From positions 23,088,327 through 23,152,326 of the forward strand of contig CM076195.1 in the NCBI GenBank assembly GCA_038277395.1: a stretch of DNA of 64,000 bases, read 5' to 3'. The DNA comes from Dryocosmus kuriphilus (taxonomy: Eukaryota > Arthropoda > Insecta > Hymenoptera > Cynipidae). The notes beneath the pieces are model-generated. The model searched no databases. It saw only the letters and a list, made by a program, of their open reading frames with translations, and was not told the origin of the DNA. This document shows, piece after piece, positions 56,741 through 64,000 of the stretch. Within the stretch, counting starts at the first letter, position 1. Every line of letters begins with the position of its first letter. Made by a program: the position numbers and the translations under genes.

Positions 56741-57780
56741 CTAGTCGGTGAATGCTTCAAAATGCCGTCGGTGAATAAACTTTCTTTCGAAAAAGTTTGA
56801 AAAAAGACCTTTGCTTTCTTTGTAAAGTGCTAGTTGATTTAAACCTTTATTATCTAAATTGTCTAACAAAAATTCATTAACTTCGTTCAATTCCGTGTCA
56901 GTCAATAGGTGGCCCTTATATTCGGGATGTAAAACATTAGTTGCCAAAGAAACCGGTTGCATAATTTTGCCGAAATGATTTCTTAAAGCAGCACGAAATA
57001 TTACATTAGTTGTACCGGCGTACAATTTTTTCCATTCTTGGATAGTGTTTCCAACGCAGAAATCTCTTTTTTCAAACTTTCTAGTTACCTCCAAGAATCT
57101 TCGTTCTCTTTATTAAACTGTTTGTCCTCAAGCTTCAAGATTTTTTGTAGTTTTTCATTATTCTCATAAACAAAAAATATTTGCTCAGTTTTCTCGTAAA
57201 GTTCATTAGCTGTTAAAGAGTCAGCTACAGAGTGAAGTATTTCAAGATTGCATGGTAAAACCCAGACGTTTGGATCAAAGTATTTTAAGATCGATGATTC
57301 TTTTGAAACAATCGCGAATACATCTAAGGAATAGTTATTTCTTGATAGTTCGATACTGGTAGCAACATTTTCCTTCAATTCACTGTCATAGTTTTCGATA
57401 CTTGACATTTTAAAACATTTCAAAAAAGGAGTTTCACCTTCCAAATCACTAAGCATAACTAAAAAACTCTCAAATTATTGTCATACTTTAGACTTTTTAT
57501 AAATAAAATCCCAGGAGTATTCCGCTCATAGCTTCTTTTTCGATTTTCAAGACTTTCAAAGGCCGCATCCAAAAAAATGGAAGATATTTTCTTGGAGTCA
57601 GGTGGAACGTATGCCGGTCGCAGAAGCTTAAGGAAAGCTTTACGATGATCCGAATCCGCATGAAAGACTTAATTTAGGGCTGATGAGTCTGACGACGTTG
57701 AGGTTCACATAGAAGTTTTTCCAATAGACGCATAGCAGAAGAAAATTCATCATTAGCATTTGAACTGACAAGGTATACGT
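56741..57780 (-). pseudogene. hAT-superfamily transposase middle part, broken
   Basis: Minus-strand frames 57456-57085 and 57094-56741 join across a frameshift. The first carries VLPCNLEILHSVADSLTANE. The second carries IMQPVSLATNVLHPEYKG and NEFLLDNLDNKGL, similar in order to the fragment at 55346 (PIGLAANLFDPTYKG), so both belong to one hAT group. Coding-like text continues upstream to about 57780 with stops. The dimerisation domain is missing at the 3' side. It faces the fragment at 55346 and is not its continuation. Confidence 0.7.
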
Positions 57781-57942
57781 ATCTAAATTGAAGGCATTCT
57801 TGGACTGAATGATCTGAAATCATATATTGTAAAGAATATTATTTTCTGTCTTCTCTCTAGACAAATGCAATAAATTAATATTTAGGAAAAAAAAAACAAA
57901 TACATACGTTATGTATAATATGACAAAAAATAGTAAAAAAGC

Positions 57943-58433
57943 TTAATGCTGTTGGCGGAAGTGTCAGACAACTGTGATGCTGCTTAAATATCCATCTCGT
58001 TTCGAGAATGGATTAATATTGCAAACAGGCACTTTGTAAAGTTTTCTGCAACCCGTGATGAGTTTCACGGTTGTAAAAGGGGGGTTTACTAGATAGCTTC
58101 CCGGGAAAAATAAAAATATCTGTGCTAAAATACAATAGTCGAAAATTGTTAAAATGAGGGAATACTGCCTTCTTCTTTTACAATTGATAGCCTCTCTCTA
58201 ATTCCCCTATTATTTCAACAAATTTCCACTATCGTATTTTAAGAGATATTTTTATTTTTGCTGGAAAACTATCTAGTAAGCCTGCTCCACAACCATGAAA
58301 CCCACTCCGGGTTTCAGAAAACCTTCAAAAGTGCCTGTTCTAAAATAATAATTCAAGGCTCTCGAAACGAGATGGATATTAGAACGATATCAAGCTTCTA
58401 ACATTTTTTTTACACCGTTGCCAACAGTCTTAA
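57943..58433. mobile_element. TTAA-flanked palindromic element, copy 2 (older)
   Basis: Flanked by TTAA on both sides. Ends TGCTGTTGGC and GCCAACAGTC. Internal text such as AAATATCTGTGCTAAAATAC is shared with copy 1 at 24839, with more divergence. Confidence 0.85.
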
Positions 58434-58823
58434 ACTACTCGTAAATTAAACACTATTTGCTTTATAAGACACAATTAACTTCTATTTGTAATAATTCAAT
58501 TGAGTTTTTAACCTAAAAATTCGCATTTAATCTGTTGAACAACTTGAACAATTTCTGTGCTGCTAATATTATTGCTTTCGTTCAGCTTACATCTCATATT
58601 TAAGTTGTGCATGTCCTCCTGGCTACCCTGACTTTTATCGATATCCATTTGGTTGTCAGAGTCTACGGTCATTATGCAATTTTGCCTGCGGAGAAATTTG
58701 AAATCTTATTTATATTGCCGTATTGCTTAGCTATGGGCTATTATTTTTGCTGAAAATACTTTAATTGTTCTGAATTTTAAGAACTTACCTGTGGGTTTTC
58801 AACCTCACTTCTGACGTATTTTT
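58434..58823. other. AT-rich DNA, nothing recognised
   Basis: No features seen. Confidence 0.4.
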
Positions 58824-59913
58824 ATATTCTCATCTCAATGAGAAGGTATTAGTTTTATGTGAAAACTGACTTTCGCGGATTTCACGAAATGTCGATGTTT
58901 CATGACCCACTGAATCCGAAAAAACATGTTTTACGTTGGTGTCTGTCTGTCGTTGTCGTCGTCCTAGTCTGTGAACACGATACCCTCTGAAGAACTAATC
59001 GGATTGGAGTGCGCTTTGGTACACTTCTTTAAGGGGTAAAAAGAAAGGACGAGTTCGTTAACCAGCGGTTTTTGACCAACGGTTATGGTTTCATCCATCA
59101 AAAACGGTTTTCACAAAATCAAAAAATCCATTTTCCCGCTAAACTATGAGAGATACAAAAAAAATGTAAGAAAGTAAAATTGTTCACCTCAAAAAAATCT
59201 ACAAATTTTGCTTTAACCGTTTTTTGATAAAATGAACGGTTTTTGTTTTAATCAAGAAAACGCTATTAAAATTAAAAAACTCTGGTTTCCCGCCAAATAT
59301 TCAAGATAAAGAAAAATCGTAAAGAAGAATTTGTTCAATTTAAAAAGATCTAAAAATTTTGTTTAAACCGTTTTTTGATAAAATGCGGAAAAATAATAAT
59401 AAACAAAGTTGTTTGCCTCAAAAAGATCTACAAATTTGCTCTCTATCATTTTTTTGATCAGACGCGTAGTTTTTGAGTTATTCGTGAAATATGTTATGAA
59501 ATATAAAGAAAACCACTTTTCAGCAAAACCATGCAAGATATGAGAAAATATTAACGAGCAGAATTGTTCACCTAGAAAAGAGCTACAAAATTTATTTATA
59601 AGACTCATCGTTTTACTTTTAAGAATCGAAATCCTGTGTTGTGAAAATTTGGAAAATCACTAAAAAACTTTACCAATCTACAATGTGTTTTAAAAAAATG
59701 TAATTATCGAGCGCGAAGCGCGAGTGCCATGATGAGAATGTATTCCTTAAGGGCGATAGAGCCTTAAGTAAGATAATTTCTTTTGTAATTTGTAATTTAA
59801 AGGTTTATACGATCCATAAACACCGAGCGCGTGGTGAATAATCTATCGAGCGCGAAGCGCGAGTGCCAACAGACGCGCTCATACTTCACGCGGAGCGCGA
59901 AGAAGATTTTTTT
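58824..59913 (-). repeat. Family H repeat, copy l (near full length)
   Basis: Minus-strand copy from TATTCTCATCTCAATGAG through microsatellite, tandem units, leader and CTTAAGG palindrome to a degraded GC-rich palindrome cluster. Confidence 0.8.
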
Positions 59914-60479
59914 AATGTGCGATTGCACACAGAACACAGGGCAACATGTTTGCCGTCTTCCTTCTTCGAAAGAAACGACAAATCAGCCCAAAAATTATGC
60001 ATTGGTCTACCCCCACGTTTCATTTTTTCTTCTTAACAATACTTGATCTGATATTCACAACTACAAAGAAAGAAATAAAATAAATCAACTCCGAACTGCG
60101 ACATCAGATGTCTAACCATTTCTTAGGTCAGGTTATATTCGCATATACTCGTCTCCAGCAATGGCGAAAACGTTGTGCATTATAAAGTCGAATAAATACG
60201 TATTGCATTATTTTTTTAACATAATTTGCTTATGAAAGTAGTAATAATGACAAGTAATCAATTAACTGCTCAGGCTGACTGTTTCTGTAAGGCAACTGGG
60301 TATTTTCAGAATAACAAATTCAAAAGTCCCGCCTATACAGTCACGTGATGAAATGTACAATACATTTGTCGAAAACTGAAGACGTAATATACGTAGTAAT
60401 ATTCATGTAGAAAACCATGTATTATACTTGCTCATCTCTGGCTTTACATATAAAGAACCACTAAAAATAGTCGCGCATG
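59914..60479. other. Spacer, no feature recognised
   Basis: Includes GAAGACGTAATATACGTAG...CATGTAGAAAACCATG (60378-60420), related to words at 53738 and 55075. Confidence 0.35.
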
Positions 60480-60901
60480 CGCACTACATATCTCTCCTTC
60501 GTGTGCAAACGACTGAGAAAAGTAAGTATTCAAACCCAGACCCGCGCTGGGAATTAGAGTCAATTAAAGTGCAGCGGCAACAGTCAAAACGCAAGTATGG
60601 GGACCGGTCTCCGTATTATTATTATTCCGTGACTATACAGTATACCATGCCATACAATGGGTCAATACTATCGATGAGAGAGGGTCAGCGTTCCAGTTCC
60701 CTTCTGTATGTCAAAACTTCGCACTGTATTTTATAATTAATTTTTTTCAGTACGAGCGATTCACATTTATATCAATCATTGTTTACCAAAATATTAGGAG
60801 GGGGCAGATAAAGTAAATAATAATTATGGCAGATGAGCCGGTGTCAAAATCAACAACAGATTATCCCGAATTGAGGAGAGAAGCTGTTAACTACATAACT
60901 G
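60480..60901 (+). CDS. Candidate 5' end of a host gene (5' UTR exon and first coding exon)
   Basis: A possible 5' UTR exon ends at AAAA|GTAAGTATT (about 60520). A pyrimidine tract and CAG acceptor lie at about 60750. An ATG at 60826 opens 25 codons (MADEPVSKSTTDYPELRREA...) that end at G|GTACGT (60902). Both donors are good matches to consensus and the ATG lies in an A-rich context. No similarity is recognised and the rest of the gene would lie to the right. This is one of the few stretches that do not look transposon-derived. It could still be chance. Confidence 0.35.
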
Positions 60902-62676
60902 GTACGTTATCACCTACGAAGAGACACTATATTGTAAAATGGTATACATTCATAATGAGAGGCTTTCCCCCCTCCAGTGGTCGAAATGGGGTGTCAAAAC
61001 ACTAGACTAGGGTATTAAATTAAGTAAGAATATGCAAGGCCGCCATTTTGGATCCCGGCGAATTTAAAAAAGTATAAAGCATAAACAATAATTGTAACAA
61101 AACGAGTTAATTTAACTATTATTTGCAAACAAACATAATATATCTTTCATATAAATTGTTTTTCTTAATTAGTACATTTTAAATATAAACTTTCATATGA
61201 GATATATAAACAGAAAAATGAGCTAACTTTACTTTTCACTACAAACTTATTGTTTTTTAAACGCTTTTATTTATTTTCGTTGTCATATATGTCTGTCTGT
61301 CCTTAAATCTTGCAATCGAAATTTGAGGCACTTCCCGACTAGATAGAGAGCTAATTCTTTTTTCAATCGACTCATCTTCGATGACAATACAAGAATATGT
61401 AATAATATTTTCACTTTTTAAATAAACAAGTGGCTTTTGTGATTAATAACTTTCAGGTTGCACGCGTATAACTCACACACTGCCCGTATATTAGCGTGCA
61501 GAAGTGTACAACGAACGTCGCACAAAGAGTTAATAAATGAGTAAATAATTAATAAATAAATTAAATTAAAAAATTTGCAAATTACATTTTACACTAAAAA
61601 ACCAAATTTGTTTAAACACGCTTTTATTTAACAAATAAATAATTCCAATAACTCACTAAAAAGTAAGAAATAAATGATTAATTTTTCATTATTTATAGTG
61701 TTATAATTAATTTTCACGAATATATAAGATCAAAGTTATAAAAGTAAAATATTACATCCATTTCACATTGTGCAAACTCATTCGTAGCACAGTCTGGCAG
61801 CTCTGCCACTGTTGAATCTATAGAGTAAAAGCTCGAAATTTTGAACGTACATGTAAGTTACGAAATACTCATAAGCTTAATTACATGCTCAAACATTAAT
61901 ATGATTAACTTCTAAACATTTTCAAGTTTATATCTCTTTATTTTGTAGTATATAAATTGTAATATTAAATATTTCGTTTGACAATTTTGCTAGTCTTAGA
62001 CCTGTATCTTCCATCTGCACGGCATCTGAAGTTATACGTTTCTTTTACTCAACTTGATGAATTTATTTGTTCTAACGGCAGTTTCATCGTTTTTATTGTC
62101 TGCTTTCATTTCCATAGTTAAATAAAACTTATATTAAGAGCATGTAATGCACTAAAATACGTATATTACCGACCTAAATTTTTAGGGTTTATAAATTTTT
62201 TTTGAACCTAAGAACTTTTCTTTATAATAAAATATCAGATTGGAACTTCGGGAAATGCATGAGAAGACAATAAACTACGCTTATATACATTATTTGAGTA
62301 GGAATGTTGAAAAAAAATTTGGAAGTGTAAAAAAATTGAGCTGGGTAATATAGGTATTTTAGTGAGTTTCATGCCCTAAAAACTGTTCTAGATGGGTACA
62401 AAAAATTTTCGTAACATGTAGGGTTGCTCAAAATTCCACTAAGCTTCAGGGTATCGACTTTCACTGAAAAGAAGCTGGTTCATAAAGTTTTTTGGTGCCA
62501 GGAAGGGGCATTCAGGTTGCAGGATGGGTGGATATTCCATGAGATATCGATCAAAGTGTAATATGTACGCAAAAAAGCGAGATTGAGTAAGTGAAAAAAG
62601 TGTGGGAGAAGTGCACCGACAATGCTGTCAAAGTGTGTGTGCTCTTGCGGGTCGGGTGAGATGCGCTTAAACCTTA
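60902..62676. other. AT-rich DNA, nothing recognised
   Basis: May be intron if the preceding exon is real. No further exon was recognised. Confidence 0.4.
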
Positions 62677-62891
62677 CCCAGTGGGCACAAAAACGCAAGA
62701 CGTCTTTACGATATCTTAATGACATCTTTACGACGTCGCGAAGACGTCCTATGTCCGTGTCCTAAAGATATCTTTAAGACATCTTTAAGACATTTTAATG
62801 TCGCAAAGATGTCTTTACGTCATTTTTACGACACGGACATAGGACGTCTTCGCGACGTAGTAAAGATGTCGTAAAGACGTCCTGAATTTTT
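62677..62891. mobile_element. CCCAGTGGGC palindromic MITE, copy C (right end lost)
   Basis: Starts CCCAGTGGGCACAAAAACGC after TA. The right arm stops at CCTGAATTTTT, lacking the last dozen bases, and joins copy D after AAAT. Confidence 0.82.
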
Positions 62892-62895
62892 AAAT

Positions 62896-63110
62896 CCAGT
62901 GGGCACAAAAATTCAGGACGTCTTCACGACATCTTTACGACGTCGCGAAGACGTCCTATGTCCGTGTCGTAAATATGAAGTAAAGAAATCTTTGCGACAT
63001 TAAAATGTCTTAAATATATCTTTAGGACACGGACATAGGACATCTTCGCGACGTTGTAAAGATGTCGTTAAGATATCGTAAAGACGTCCTGCATTTTTGT
63101 GCCCACTGGG
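62896..63110. mobile_element. CCCAGTGGGC palindromic MITE, copy D
   Basis: Directly follows copy C, starting CCAGTGGGCACAAAAATTC (one C short) and ending CCCACTGGG. AAAT occurs on both sides. Confidence 0.82.
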
Positions 63111-63114
63111 AAAT

Positions 63115-64000
63115 CTCAGGAATATCTCAGGCGAAAATGTCAGGCCAGATCGTACAAATTTCAGTGAATTTTCAATCTCAATTTGAATGATTTCATCTCG
63201 AGATGGTCTAAGTGCCTTTGGCTCCTTTTTTATGATTTAATTTATGGCCGTCCAACCTTCAGGATTCGAAAATACAAAAAAGGCCTTCATAAAACTAATC
63301 CTTTTTTGCACTACCAATTATTGTTTATTTATTTACATGAATATATTTATTTGTCATGATTTATGTATTTATATATCTACAATATTGTTCTGAAAAAAAT
63401 CTCATCAGCTTTTACGCCTCTCGTATAGATTACGAGATACTTACAAAATATGAAGTATTTTAAACTTTACAAAGCAGATTTTAGATATTTTTAATAGTAT
63501 GAATTCGTAGATTCTGATTGTGCAGCTTTCGGATCCTTAATTTCAAGATTGAAAAGAAAAAATATTTTTGTAACTTAATCTCTTTCATGCGGCCTCAGTT
63601 ATTACCCCTGCAGCTTAGTCTAATCCGACTTAATTTTTTCTATGTTTTGTTTCGGTCTGTCCATGGACCTCAATTTGGGTCAAGATTTGGGTGAGACTAT
63701 CCCGCCAGAGGTCTTTTGTCCAAAGGCATTTCAAAATTAAAGAAATTTAAAAAAAAAATTATTTTGTCGTTAGCAATCTGAAAATAATATATTTGGAATC
63801 TGCGAATCTTTCCGATTCCAATGATATATAGTTTGTGTAAAAGGGATAAAAATATGAAGATCCGTAATTCATCTCAATATAAATTACAATATTTATTAAC
63901 TCTCAAATTTGCAACCATTATAGGCAAATAACTTGCCGTTGGAATCGCAAAGATGCGTAGATTCTGAATATATTATTTTCAAATCGCTAATTGTAAAATT
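63115..64000. other. AT-rich DNA, nothing recognised
   Basis: No coding similarity or repeat ends seen up to the window edge. Confidence 0.45.

Overview
The window is intron-containing, AT-rich eukaryotic DNA made almost entirely of transposable elements. The mix points to an insect or other arthropod: a P-type THAP transposase, a HARBI1/Myb-like gene pair, a gypsy-type LTR element, Tc1, hAT, several non-LTR retrotransposons and many palindromic MITEs. I could not identify the species. No bacterial gene organisation, tRNA, rRNA or CRISPR array was seen. Host-gene evidence is thin: one candidate 5' end near 60.5-60.9 kb and a weaker one near 24.4-24.6 kb.

Left part (1-19.7 kb). A hAT/ZMYM1-like fragment abuts a minus-strand non-LTR retrotransposon that is interrupted by a 514-bp MITE. 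A lone THAP-domain exon with a TATA-like upstream element lies at 5.6 kb. From 6 to 11 kb there are copies of a long non-coding repeat called here family H, with a 500-base assembly gap at 11165-11664. A HARBI1-like transposase gene (12.9-14.9 kb, plus) and a Myb/SANT-like gene (19.2-17.1 kb, minus) converge. They look like the two genes of one decayed Harbinger element, and both carry MITEs. A 1266-bp Tc1 element with TA target duplications sits at the 3' side of the Myb-like gene.

Middle part (19.8-53.1 kb) is best read as a stack of nested insertions. Two arms of a palindromic element (19.79 and 53.07 kb) flank matching LTRs of one minus-strand gypsy element (20.02 and 52.82 kb). Its pol lies at the left and its gag/protease at the right, separated by about 27 kb of later insertions. 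Those insertions include a MITE whose ends are now 20.6 kb apart (23924-44491), several family H copies, a tandem segmental duplication, and a 5.94-kb P element (33451-39388) with an 8-bp target duplication and a seven-exon transposase gene. They also include an ORF1-only LINE inside another MITE (44823-47869) and a satellite of about 97 bp per unit (48.0-49.4 kb).

Right part (53-64 kb) holds more MITEs, two converging hAT-like transposase fragments, a second TTAA-flanked hairpin element, another family H copy, the candidate host-gene 5' end, and AT-rich DNA with nothing recognised.

The most interesting observations are four. First, the P element is structurally near complete, with one obvious nonsense codon. 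Second, seven differently sequenced palindromic MITE families share CCC...GGG ends and 2-bp target duplications; one of these insertions can be compared with an empty site in the same window. Third, family H has the layout of Helentron-associated (DINE-1/HINE-like) elements. Fourth, there are two apparent cases of partial modules: the ORF1-only LINE and the Harbinger gene pair.
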